Part shown: positions 1-12,600 of the stretch, piece after piece
Layout of the letters: each line of letters starts with the position of its first letter
Numbering within the stretch: the stretch's first letter is position 1
From: Saccoglossus kowalevskii
Taxonomy: Eukaryota > Hemichordata > Enteropneusta > Harrimaniidae
Direction: 5' to 3'
DNA: 46,517 nt
Assembly: GCF_000003605.2 (NCBI RefSeq)
Contig: NW_003147296.1
Span: 7,502 to 54,018 of the forward strand
Made by a program: the position numbers and the translations under genes
The notes under the pieces: generated by a model
Database searches by the model: none
Told to the model about the DNA's origin: nothing
Seen by the model: only the letters and a program-made list of their open reading frames with translations

Positions 1-1339
1 TTTATAATTCCGCCAACATTACGCGGCACCCTTTGTTGATGAAAGCTTAATGAGAAACATTAATGAGAAAGCGCATATTTCATAATGTAACACGATTTGT
101 TGATTGTACAAATTTACAGAATGCAAAATTAGTGAACAGATAGGATTAAGCGAAAATGGTATTATGGGTTGTTCGTATTTTTCAATCTAAAGGGCATTTG
201 AACATTTTCCAATATATACAATGGATGCGTTGAGTATGTAGCATGCCCCGATTTCATTTTTCCAATTTGCTCGTTTCAAGCGCTTAACTAGAAACAAAAA
301 CAAACTCTCCAACGTTATATGAATAAATCAAAAAATGGTATTAAGGGATGTCAGTATTAAATAATTGGTATTTTAAATGTTTATTTGACACTTTTTGAAA
401 TATAAATATAAAATGGACTCATACCCTAGTGGTGCACATGATATCTTCTACTTGGTTCACACCATCTTATTTATCAAGTACTTTTTAATGACTGTTTTCG
501 GTATTTGTGATACTAGTACATAAACTTCTCTAGAGTAGCGACAGAAAGTTGAAATTTAATGAAACACCAGTAGCTCGAAACAACTATAACCTGTTTTCCA
601 CATGCCATAATGAGTCTACGAATCACCAGAATACAAGCAGTATTTGTTTACAACTTAATTACAACACTGAGATAGAGACTTCCGTTTTCGACATTGTAAA
701 ATTATTTCGTTTTTATTCAGGAAAATACAGTAGTTTTACAAAGTAATTCATATTAATTAAAGTTATTGTTTATACTACATAGTCATAATTCAAGACAAAT
801 AAATAGCAAAATGATTGAGAATATAGCAAGTTTGTTTCTGTAATAGGGAATACATTTCGTTATGAATTATTCCTAATATAAATTTCTGAATTATCTCGTC
901 AAAATCATTTTTTTCAGTTTTTATTTCTCCCAAAAAAACGAAAGAATGTCACAATGTCGAAAACGAAAAGTCTTTATCATAGTGTTTAACATAAGAACAA
1001 AATAACGAATAAAAAAGAGTAGGATTGAGCAAACATAAAAAGGAACAAGTCATTGAAAATGACACAGTCCCCGTTAAAATTTTTGAAAGTTCTCTTTGTG
1101 CTCGTCACATTAAAGCGGAGGGGTTGTCGCGAGCGTGTCCTTGAAACTTGAGTTCCAAGTGGCGCATACAACAGATTGTTTATTTACATCAAAACACGTG
1201 TTCCATGTAGTAGTAATATGGCCAAAAATAAAAACAGCTGTTATTCGGCCATCTTTGATCTGATTATGAAACACACTGACATGTATGATGTATGTGCCAA
1301 ATACGAATGAAAATAGTACATAAATTGTGGAAATATAGT
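1..1339. other. Non-coding flank, no gene recognised
   Basis: AT-rich sequence with frequent stops in all frames. A 65-codon open stretch at 549-746 resembles no family I know and has no convincing splice context. An upstream exon of gene A carrying its initiator codon could lie here, but I cannot identify one. Confidence 0.5.
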
Positions 1340-2241
1340 AGTAAGGCTAAAAAGTCAGATGGCTGTCAATCGGCCATCCTTGACTAGATTTTGAAACAAA
1401 CTGTTATGGACATGCATCCTAACCAAGATACCGCATAAAAAACCCAAAAACAAGGTGCCTGCCAGTCGACCATATTTGATCCAATTGCGAATTAAATCGT
1501 CATGGACATGTATTCTAACATGTATAATATATGTACCAAGTTTGAATGACAACTGACAAAGCATGTCCAAAATACAACATTTTCAAAAAACAAGATGGCT
1601 GCCAGTTGGCCATTTTGAATCGAATTGTAAAACCACTGCATGTGCATATGTCCCACATAAGGTACTAGGCACATGCAAAGAATAAACGGAATCGGTTCAC
1701 AGGATTCTGAAATATGACTCTGGACAGACTGACACACGGACGGACGGACACACGGACGCACGGGCTTACAGACTCAGGAACTCACGGACGGTCGGGGAAA
1801 TGAATCCTAACATGTAAGTTCTATGTACTAAATTTGAATGAAAACTGACAAAGCATGTCCAAAATAAGACATTTTCAAAAACAAGATGGCTGCCAGTCGG
1901 CCATCTTTGATCCAATTGTGAAATAAATCGTTATGGACATGTATCCTAACATGTATAATCTATGTACCAAGTTTGAATGAAAACTGACAAAGCATGTCCA
2001 AAATACAACATTTTAAAAAAAAATGGCTGCCAGTCGGCCATTTTGAATCGAATCGCTAAACCACTGCATGTGCATATGTCCCACATAAAGTACTAGGCGC
2101 ATGCAATGAATGAACGAAATCGGTCCAAGGGATTCTGAGATATGACCCCGGACGGGGACACACGGACGCACAGACGCACGGACGCACTGACAGAGACCGA
2201 ATTATAAGTCCCCGTTTTCGGACTTCGTCCGAACGGGGACT
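1340..2241. repeat. Dispersed repeat with internal tandem copies and a terminal hairpin
   Basis: A block of about 140 bp recurs with variation (copies near 1480-1640, 1800-1940 and 1930-2050). Each copy carries the phrase AAGCATGTCCAAAATA followed by a self-complementary stretch, AAGATGGC with GCCATCTT on the other arm. Runs of CGGACGCACGGA-like sequence follow at 1727-1790 and 2150-2190. The element ends at 2207-2241 in a strong hairpin whose arms are AGTCCCCGTT and AACGGGGACT around TTCGGACTTCGTCCG. No open frame or transposase is visible, so it is probably a non-autonomous element or SINE-like repeat of unknown class, possibly oriented on the minus strand. Confidence 0.65.
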
Positions 2242-3372
2242 AAAAAATGTAACACCATAGTTCAATAGTGTTTATAAATAAAATATTGAACCACAGTTAA
2301 TTATTTATTTGTCATTATTTTAACGCTAGATGAAGCATGTTCATGTCACTCATATATGACGATATGTTAATATCAAGATTCTTATTTTATTTCCATCACA
2401 ACCGTTCGTCTTCAAAACAACAGAGCTTGTTTTATTCAGTGCTTAGTGATATTTTTTTTTTAATTATAAGAATATATTTAGAGAGAAGAGAACAAATGAA
2501 TTATTATTCAGGCCCGATCGCCGTCGCGTCTATTTGTCAGTATGTTTTTTGTGTGCGATGTGTTATCATAGTTGTGTGACATTGCTCCAATTTAATATTT
2601 CATAAGGATAATTAACCAATTCCTTGTGTGGCTACTACTTTCTTGCATTATTAATTTAGATATAGATAATGTACATGTTCATAATAACGCATATTTTAAT
2701 AATTCAAACAAATACAAAACTAGTACGTTGAATGACATGTCAATGAGCTATACTGTTGTACAGACTCGCTCTCTCGTGAATAGCTCAGGAAGTGTTGTTA
2801 ATTCTCAATTCATCTGTGGCCAAATGTTGTAAGACTACATGTCGCCTAATCATGCAAATATGTAATAATAATTCTCGCTGCAATATATTCATCCCCTGTC
2901 ACTAATTTAATACTGTAAAATTAATTCATGTGTCTATTGCAGTGAACCAATATTTTACTCCATTACGCTATGGTATGCATCAGACTATATAGTGTTCATG
3001 TCACACAGAAGCAGAATTAAATACACATTTGTCACATTATAAGCAATAAAATATTTTTGTTATACTTCTAATATTGCATATTGTTCATTTATCTCCCCTG
3101 CATGTTTCCATTTGCCATTCTATTCCCTGCCGCAGGTCGTTCTGGGCATAGGCCCACCCCTTTTTTATGTAAATTTTCCATGCTTAAGACCCTGGGCGCT
3201 TACCCGGACAAGCACGGTATAAACAATTTCGACACTGTACACAATACATACTCGTGAAACAAGTTTGAAACAACGATATTTCTAAGTTTACCAATTATGT
3301 CGAACATGGTACTACTAGTATATTCATTGCTGTAACAATTAAAATCAAAAATAATCATACTCTTTTTTGAAG
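2242..3372. other. Region upstream of gene A, no exon resolved
   Basis: No coding segment can be supported here. The first recognisable exon of gene A begins at 3373 with the last base of a codon, so an upstream exon must supply the initiator or the preceding residues. It may lie here or further left. No TATA box or initiator stands out from the AT-rich background. Confidence 0.4.
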
Positions 3373-3697
3373 GTATTTAAAAAAAAAGAATCCACATTAT
3401 ACCAATGAAGAAGTCGACTTATCCGGACACTCAATAACGACAAACAACTTAGAAGAAAGAAATCAACAGCTCGTGTCAGGAGGTACACACGATATACAGA
3501 GTGAGAAATCTATGAAAGAGGTAGTTGAAGAATTCGGATTGAGCACTACCACCCATGGTGTTTCTCACATCGTTTCAGCCACAAATCGTTGTAGGAGATT
3601 AACTTGGATGATAATCCTGTTCGTTGCGTTTTCCGTTCTTTTGTTACAACTGGCACTATTGGTAAAACAATACTTCGAATACAATGTCAATGTTCAG
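3373..3697 (+). CDS. Gene A exon: N-terminus and TM1
   Basis: The acceptor TTTTTTGAAG precedes the exon and the donor is CAG|GTCAGT. The frame is open from 3374, with no ATG until Met47, and the aligned paralogue shares the same exon start (RYLK). It encodes EEFGLSTTTHGVSHIVSA, which contains the family's conserved His-Gly motif, then a hydrophobic TM1 and the typical YFEYNVNVQ that leads into the ectodomain. It ends in phase 0. This exon is clearly more diverged from gene B than the next two. Confidence 0.88.
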
Positions 3698-6600
3698 GTC
3701 AGTGTTCTGTATAACATATATTTTCACCGGCACCTCGACCGACGTTCCACAGCAGCTTGCTCAGAGCCCATAGAAATATACGGCACAGTGGTGCGCGTCT
3801 TAGCAACGTAGAACGTACTGTGACGTAGCTTATTTTTTAACGCCATTTTCATTCAACAAATACACTGTACATACTATGTAAATATACTAACAAAACAAAA
3901 AAAATACGTAACAAATCAAACGAAGTGGTGCCGTCTAACAGCAAAGTACACGACTCTCAGATTCTTTAGAGCACAGTCCCTCTATCAAACCATCGCTGCT
4001 TATCGTAGGTGTGAATAATCTGTTTACCCGTACGCGGATAGAGACAAAAGATGGCCTGTTGTTGCCAGATCGACAATAGAGGGACTGTGTTTAGAGAGAC
4101 GAACTGCGCAATCGCAGATCGAATGTCACAAAACGACAAGTGCGACTAAAATTACGCGAAATAGCTACAACATCCTAGTTTTCTCTCCAATAAAATAATC
4201 AAACAGTGAAATGCAAACCTTGGAAACTCGTAAATATTGCCACGTGCTCTTCAGATAAATTCGGAATGAATGTACCCGGATGTAGGCGGAGCCTCGTCAC
4301 AGAACGTTCCATGTTGCTTAGATGCGCACCACCATTCTCCTTCCCAGAGATCCTTGCAGCCAGAACACCGAAATTATATTCGTAGAATATAACTCTGCCT
4401 GAGAGATGGGCAATCTCCTTCCCATATGTCTTTGCCCTTTACTTAATAAACTGTGCGGAGTTCGCACTGTACCATGTATTCCAGGGGGCTCTGCACAAGC
4501 TGCTGTGGAACGCCGGTCGAAAGCCGGTGAAAACAACTAAAGTCGAGAAAACAGCGCAAACTCAACCATGAGATCATTCCGAACAACCAAATTTAAATAT
4601 GTTGTAAATGTAGGGGCAATCTTGTTACACTGTTCAGGAGAGTCTCAACAATTTTAATTGTTAAAAATACAGTTTTTCGAGAATTTTGCGGTTGTTTTCA
4701 ACCAGGATTTTCGCTCCCGAGAATATCAGCTGGTCGACACAGGAATATGTCCATCTGTAATTCGCGAATCTAATTGGCTGTCATGATCACGAGGTATAAT
4801 AGAAACATATGGCAGGTACATGGGAACATGAGGTTTAATATGTTTTCAGTTTCTCCACTACGATAACTTGCTTTTTTGAGACAATTGGAATTTAATCTGA
4901 AATTATTACTTGTATTACAATACAAATATTGTATATACCAGTCATTTTACACTTCATGATTGTTAACATATATCCCATCATTGTGCTTTGTGTTCTCATC
5001 TGTATCGTACAATGTGGTAGCTTTACACACACAATCTGTGTATGTATATTCTAAATGTTATAGTAGGCATTGTGGGTGAATACCACCGAGCAACAATTTA
5101 GCATACACTTGTACACGTTCTAGCTTTTATCAAGCTGATTTGCGTTAACATTTACAAAGTCGTATTTACTACTACTATGATCTATTATTCGAATAACTCA
5201 GTTATATCATTAATATATAAATAATAACTTTATTACACTACTAAAAACCTTCAGAAGGTTTTTGTATGGTAAGGAACATAAATACAAAGAAATACAAAAA
5301 CCATAAAATTCAAAAGAGATAACATAAAATAAAAATGTTTATAAAATAAAAGAAAAAACAAATTAATTACTTTCTGTGGTTTGAAAAATTGTGTTCTTCA
5401 AATATATTGCTAAGGTATATTATTCTCCATAATTTTTTGAAATATGGAATTCACATCAATTGTGTAAATATTTATTGCACACTCAAACATTTTTCTATAT
5501 AGTTAGTACAAAATACCAGGAAATGTTTTTCATCTCTTAATGCTTCTATTTCTAAGTTGTGGAATTTTGAAAGCATTTTCATGAGGTTGAAATTTGAAAT
5601 GTTTTGCAAATAATTTTCCATATTATAACTTACTTTGAATAATTTGTATGTTCTCAGTTTTGATCCCCTATTTCCATTGGGTTTACTGAGATTTAGTTCT
5701 TCTCTCCATCATTGAACATAATTCTTAGAGAGTCAGAGTTTTACTTTTTTAGTATTTGATCCCAATTTTTCATATTGTGATCATTTTTTTATTTTAATGT
5801 CCCAGTGTAACTTTAATATTCCTCACCCAATTTGAATTATTTTTATCAATTCATCCAGGGCTAATTTTAAAATGTGATTATCTGACAGACTATATAGTCT
5901 ATGCCAGTATTTAATTTGAGCAAAATTAATTTTTGATTTTATTTGTAACCTACCAAGTTCTGCTTTCAATCTACTAATTGGCGTTATTTTACTCACTCCT
6001 AGGATAAACCTGTAAAAATGACTGCAAACTTGCTCTAAACTGTTACTGTCAGTTGGGATTTCATTGGGCCAGATTTCAGCACCATACATGAGTATAGGTG
6101 AAATTAACTAGTCAAAAAGTGATGGTGATAGTATTTGTCTGATGCTGAAAAGAGCCTTCATTGGTTTATTTTTTAACATAGATAAGTTTGTTTTAAATTT
6201 TCCATTTGGAGTAAATATTGCCCTTAAATAGCAAAACTCACTAAGTGCTGTTATGTCTTGGTTGTTGATTTTAAAATCCATGTTTTTAATCAGTCTGTTA
6301 CTGCAATTAAATACGATAACTTTAGTTTTCTTTACGCTTACTTCTAAATTCCAATTTATACAATATTCATTTAATTTGTTAAGAGAGCTTTGTAGGCCGC
6401 CTTCCGTTTCTGAAATAAGTGCAATGTCAACTGCATATTGGATGCAATTTAAAGGTTTCTCGTCCATTTGAACTGGTTTGTCAAGTTGATCCCCAAATAA
6501 TTCTGGCAGATCGTCTGGCAAAATGTTGAATAAATTTGGTGACAAATTGCAACCTTACTCAACTCCACAGGTGGACTGAAATCCGTCAGTTATACCCTCT

Positions 6601-9600
6601 GACAATTTAACTTTATATTTAATATCCTTATACATAGATTTTATTATTTCATAAAAGCTCCCCGTAATACCAATGTTTTTTTAACTTGAGAAAAGAGCGC
6701 ATCCCTTCAGATGCTGTCGAGAGCTTTTCTAAAGTCAACAAAACAAGTCTATAAGTCTAAACTGCTGCTTTTATTTTTATTTTTATTATAAATTGTGTTT
6801 TCAACTGCTGTTTTTAATAGGAAAATTGCGTCTGTCGTTCTCCTGTCTTTCATAAAGCCAAACTGCATATCAGTAAATAATTTATTTTCTTCCAAGTTTG
6901 TGGTCAATCTTTGATTCATTAAGTCAGTAAATAGTTTTGAGAGACAACTTGTTAATGCAATAGCTCTTCAAGTACCAAGATTTAATTTGTCGCCTGATTT
7001 GTGTAGGGAACAAGAATTGTAGATTTTCATGTTGCAGGAAAATTTTTCCACTGTCTAGAATACAGTTGAAAAGTTTCTGTAAAAATCTCATCATAAACTT
7101 ATTTTGGTTTTCAACATTTTATTGGCAATGCTGTCATCAGCGGCTGGCTCATTATTTGTTAGTTTACTTACAGCGCTAAAAATTTCTTCGTATGTGATAT
7201 TTGAGTTTGAGTTTGATATTGGTGTTTGATATACGGCTGGTTGGTTGTTTTATTAGCAACTTAGAGGTACTAATTAACTCTCGTTTTACTGTAGAACACG
7301 ACTTATCAAACCATTGTTGTTTTGGATATTCATATTTTTTATTATTTATTTTTCTTTTATTGGTTACCCTTTTAAGGCAGTTATCCGCTGCATCAATTAA
7401 TATTGTGTTGAACTGTTGGTTCATTGACATCACTGTCTTTGAAATCATTGACAGGGCAGTTTTTGAACATTGTTTCAAAATTTGAGTTTTGTAACATGAC
7501 TTTGTATTTTTGCTTTATCTCATCGTCCCAAATGATTATTTTACAGTGCGGTTTCAATTTATCCACAAGCTTTGTGTTCTTGATGTGATTGTAATTTACA
7601 GTCACTGAGAAACAAATAGGACAATGATCTGACAAGTAATTAATATCATGAATTTTAAGATATTATATATGTTTGTGTAAATCTTTTGTGATAATGCAGT
7701 AATACACTGTACTTGCACCAGCCGGATTATGACAGATAAAGTTGCCATTTAAACCATCTTCCTACCTTTGGCTATTAAAAGCTTATTCATAATACAAAGA
7801 TTGACTAATTGTTTGCCAAACCTATTGTTAGTTTTTTCTTGGGTGTGCCTTTTTCAAAATCTTCTAAAGTGCAATTATTTGGAATGGGTACATGAATGTT
7901 ATCTTCAAATGCAATGTAATCAATTAGATTTCCAGTGAGACTATTGAAATCACCTGCTATAATTACCTGGGCCTGATTGAATTTTTTTTTATTTCTTTTT
8001 CTAAATTGCCAAAGTAGTCAACATCTAAGTGATAAACCGAATTTTCGAGTGGAATGTAAATACAACCCAAATAAATATCATTTTCTAATGAGAAAAAATT
8101 CCTTGTTCAATTTACACAAAAGGAAGTCATTAATTTCAGACTTTATTTCCCTCAGCCCTGATTTAAACAAAATTGACACTCCCCCAGAGTTCCTCCTATT
8201 TCTAGCTGTTTTAAAATAGCTATCTAATACATCTAATGAACTACTATTACTATCCAGCCTACCCAACCAAGTCTCTTGTAAGCATAAAATATAAAATTTC
8301 TGTAAAATGGAAATAAAGTCGGATACATCATTAGTTCCAACATGTAATATCACCATTTTAATCTGCTCTTGGTTTGTAACATTGGATATATAGCTGGATG
8401 CCTCAGAGATGGTTGATGTGCGAATTTTCTTCACTTTTTTATATTTTTACATCTGATTAGGGCTTATGTGTTTGTCATGGGATCTCCAATAATTAATATG
8501 TCAACACCCTCTAAATTATGATGGGTATGTTGTTTCATTTTATCAAGCTTTATTTTGTTTGTCCTCGATAACAATTGCTTCTGAGGTAGTAGGGACACAG
8601 TGTTTTATTTCAGCTTGTAGGTCAGTAGAGGAAGTGTTTTCGTCATTAGCACTCTGTAAGCAGGCGTACCGATTTTGAGTTTCAATTGGCTCTGGTTGAA
8701 TATTCTTAATATTTAACTTATCCTTTAATCTCTGTAGCCATGGCTGTGTTTTTTTTACCTTGAGTGTGCCTCAAGTTTGTTTTCCGTAACCTTTTGCTAT
8801 GTTATGGAATTTCTCGAAATTGGCTGATTTTTGCTGTAGATTAAGCTCCAACTCGGTAAATCTATTTTATAAAGTCATGAGTTTATCCTCAATACTGTCG
8901 ATCATGATTTCAAACTGTGACATTTCTAGATTTCTTCGATGAGAAATGGGAGTACTTGTTTCCATGTTTACTGTTTCCGTCTGTTCAAGATGGCGGCTTG
9001 TTGTTGATCTATCGCAAATAGTCGATTGTTGGTAGTTGTCTTTGGCATTATTTTTGTTGTCTTCATAACCACAGTCATTATTATTATTATTTAATCTCAA
9101 TAGCGACTTGCTCATTGTGATAGAATTGTCGTTATCGGATTCTACGTAACTTACGTTTGACGTGCTGTTTTCCCATTATTGATGCCATCGTTGTCATTTG
9201 CGTACATTTGAATATACTGTTCTGCGTCTTCAGTTGCCTGGATAACCATTCGTCAGTCGATGACATTCTTTCCAAGTAGTCACGATCCCCGTCTTCTGTC
9301 CAATTACAACTGCATAGAAATTCATTTTTGTCCCTTTCGGCGTTTTCTTTGATTTCCTTTGTTTTGGGTCAGCCATTTCTATGTCGGCACATAATTGATC
9401 CAACTCGTCGGAGCCCTAAGCAAAACTGTTGGGTCTGGTGTTTCGTGCGGATCTTCTAGTCATGACTAACGTTCGCCGAAGCTTTCTTTATATGTTTAGT
9501 GGTAGATCTACGTTGATTTCAAAATGGTAATGAACCTGCAACCGCCGTATCGATTTGATTTTGAAGAGCTCACTCACACACGTGTTGACAGTACGACGTC

Positions 9601-12600
9601 ATGCTATATAGAATGAACAGTTATAATGAAAGTAGTTCAAACACAATGCAGTGATACATGAACCAACCGTGCCCTTATGAGGGAGTAGCCGAACTTTACT
9701 GCGATTAGGCCAAGGAACACCTCGCAATCCTCGACTCCCTGTCCTTTAATACATGAACATAAAACTAAGGCTCTCATCCCGATCAACAATTGTGGTTTTC
9801 TCACACGTTGGCACATTTTTCTATCCCACCACATGTTGCACAGTGTAGTTGTTATCACAGTACATTTATTTCCATACTTGTCTCTTATATGACGGGATAT
9901 TATATAAAAATCCCAGTCATATCTAAATTATTTGAAGCAGTTTGTACATGGATCCCAATGATGTACTTCAACAAGTCTGGAATATGTTTGTCCATTATAG
10001 TTTTCTTTATCTTACCCTTTATTAACTGTATGCGTCATTCCCCCTTTGCCACTTCGACCATGCAGAAAACATACCAGTGTGCCACCACTACGATGTCCTT
10101 TACGTATGTTTATATGGTAGGCTGTACTCAATCACATAACAGTTAAATACAAGATCAAAAACGCACGTGTCTGCTTTTCGATACCATGGTTTCATTGTAA
10201 AAGAAAAGTTGTGCCACGAATATATGGATACTCTGAGATGACGTGGACATGTGGCCAAACTACCCAATGAATAATGTCTGCATGCCTAATCCATTTAAGC
10301 CATGTAATCTTTAGCATTTCGGAGAAAACCTTACTTTCTCAATACACATATGTAAATTCCCGAACAGGCTTGGCATACGACTCCGACTGAAACATTGATT
10401 TTAAACAGTCTCCTCTGGAAGCATAAATAAGGCTCCGTCTGGTGCAACATTCGGTATTTTGGCCACCAGTGAACAAGAATATCACCCAAGGGCTTTGCAA
10501 TAATGTTAGTTCATGTGCCTCAGATAATTCTACTTCTGGATCTATTGAGATGAACTATGGCCAATTTAGACGCACGGAGTCATATTCCGACTTGGAACAG
10601 TGTAACCTTTGGATCCTGGATCTGTATTGCAGATAGCTGTTGTTTCATCAACTGAACTGATGTTTCCAAGTGTCACAGTTTGTAATACCAACAAACTACG
10701 ACGATCTGCCGTACGAGATACAAATTATAGTGATTTACTGGCTGTGGATACTGACTTAGTTCTACCATACTATGGTATGTAGAAATATAGTACACTTCTA
10801 ACAATATTCAGTAGGACTGCGGAATGGAAACATGGTCTTGAGATGTATGCCTATGCTGTTGATAAATATTGACATATTAGAACTTTGTCTTTGTCGCAAG
10901 ACCGCAAATTTACTATTGCAATAAAGAGTATGGCATACATTATTTGGATACATAATCTGAATAGGTTCACAGGGCATGTCCTACATTTCTATTTTTTTCA
11001 CATTTTGTAATCCATGCAATACTAAGTCAAAATTAGCTTCTGTTATCAAAATGACGCACATAAATAACACGTGTAATTTGATTGGATCATGATTATTCGT
11101 TCACACTACACATACAGTTAATTTAAAGGTTGTACAAATGTAATGCTTATTTCACTTTACTCCACAGTGCCCTGTATGGATGGCGATTTCAACTGTACCA
11201 ATGGTATACATTGTATTAAACAATATCTTGTGTGTGATGGAATAATTCATTGTGAAGATAAAAGTGATGAAAATGATTGTTTTTATGGTAAATTAAATAA
11301 CAAAATTCAAAATAAAAAAAAAACTGTCGTAAATGGAGATTCGACATACAAATCTTAAACCAGACTTAACTGGTAGTTATTGTACCCCTACGAACAAGTT
11401 AATCAGATATAGTAGTAATGTTAACTTAGCCGTAACTGGTAGTTATTGTACCCTTACGAGCACGTAAATCTAAGATGTAGTAGCAATGTTAACCCAGACT
11501 AAACTGGTAGTTATTGTACCCCTACGAACAAGTTAATCAGATATAGTAGTAATGTTAACTTAGCCGTAACTGGTAGTTATTGTACCCTTACGAGCACGTA
11601 AATCTAAGATATAGTAGCAATGTTAACCCAGACTAAACTGGTAGCTATTGTACCCCTACGAGCGCGTTAATCGAATATATATAGTACCAATGTTAACACT
11701 GTAAATTTGTCTGAAATTGTATCATACCACTGGTTTTATTCGGCGTTTCACGAAGGCCTTTAAAAGTGTAATCTGTATGTAGAATCGTATATTATAGCCC
11801 ACAATGCATTGCGCCATCCGCGTGTCAACCAGGCGCGGGGAAAATATGAACACTTGACTTTGTCATAGACTGAAGGACTAATAATCAAAGATGATCAATT
11901 GTGTGTGATAATGATTAAACGTCGTTTCCTAATTACAGAAATCATACTCATAGTTCATAATCAACTTCCATTCAATAATATGAATCAAAGTGAATTATAT
12001 ATCATGTGATATAATGACGCTTTTCAGGCGAATTCCAATGTCATGCTTATTATAGGCAACCATCAATGTACGTGTTCGATTGGTAAACATAGTCACTCAT
12101 TTAACATTCTAAATTGATATCAGAATATGTTAACAAACATCATCAAAGTCTAACAAAGACATACATACTTTGATGTTGTTAGGTGAATGTGGCAAAGACG
12201 AATTTCACTGTGATAATGGCAGCGAACAAGGGGCGTGTATACCATTAAATCTGGTTTGTGATAAAATATTGGACTGTTACGATGGCCAAGACGAAGATAA
12301 ATGTGGTAAGTACATACTAACCACGTGAATATTAAATATGTCACAAAATTAAATAATTGTTTACCAAGTTTAATTGAAATCTGGATTTTGATTTATCATT
12401 AGTTTAACTATAAATTAGATAATTATGTATACATATTATTAATATTTAAGGATATAAACAATTAATAAGATCTGCATATTACCATAATAAAGATCATTGA
12501 AAAAAAAATAATCACACAGAAGAATATACGGTCATAACAAACTTCATATTGTAATATAAATTGTCATGTCCCCATTCATTATGAATACTAATTATTCAAG

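Larger units (their letters stand above)
5215..9475 (-). mobile_element. Decayed LINE retrotransposon with viroplasmin-like, SGNH, endonuclease and RT regions
   Basis: Read on the minus strand, the order is: ORF1 with a viroplasmin-like domain (9463-9190) and a polar Asn-rich, coiled-coil-like part (9115-8867), SGNH hydrolase-like fold (about 8510-8330), AP-type endonuclease (about 8282-7600), reverse transcriptase (about 7100-6110) and the post-RT region (6089-5823). The 3' end has a perfect hairpin (5243-5263) and an AATAAAG just before the end near 5228. Many stops and frameshifts show that it is dead. SGNH plus AP endonuclease plus this RT type points to the CR1/L2-like part of LINE diversity, but the clade is not established. 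It lies antisense in intron 1 of gene A. Confidence 0.85.
3698..10632 (+). other. Gene A intron 1 (about 6.9 kb) with nested transposons
   Basis: The intron lies between a GTCAGT donor and a TGTATTGCAG acceptor. It contains a long-TIR MITE (3721-4533), a nested MITE (3972-4089) and an antisense LINE (about 5215-9475). I recognise nothing in 4534-5214 or in 9476-10632. The open frames at 9790-10146 and 10442-10636 have no family resemblance. Confidence 0.8.

Noticed and set aside
549-746. 65-codon frame near the left edge as a possible first exon of gene A
   Set aside because: No signal or motif, starts with a non-ATG codon, and its end has no donor in the needed phase.
9790-10146. 118-codon plus-strand frame with hydrophobic stretches
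   Set aside because: No recognisable domain or splice context; hydrophobicity is expected by chance in T-rich sequence.
10442-10636. 64-codon open frame just upstream of the FPSVTVCN exon
   Set aside because: Different frame from the exon, no acceptor, no motif, no counterpart before the gene B exon.
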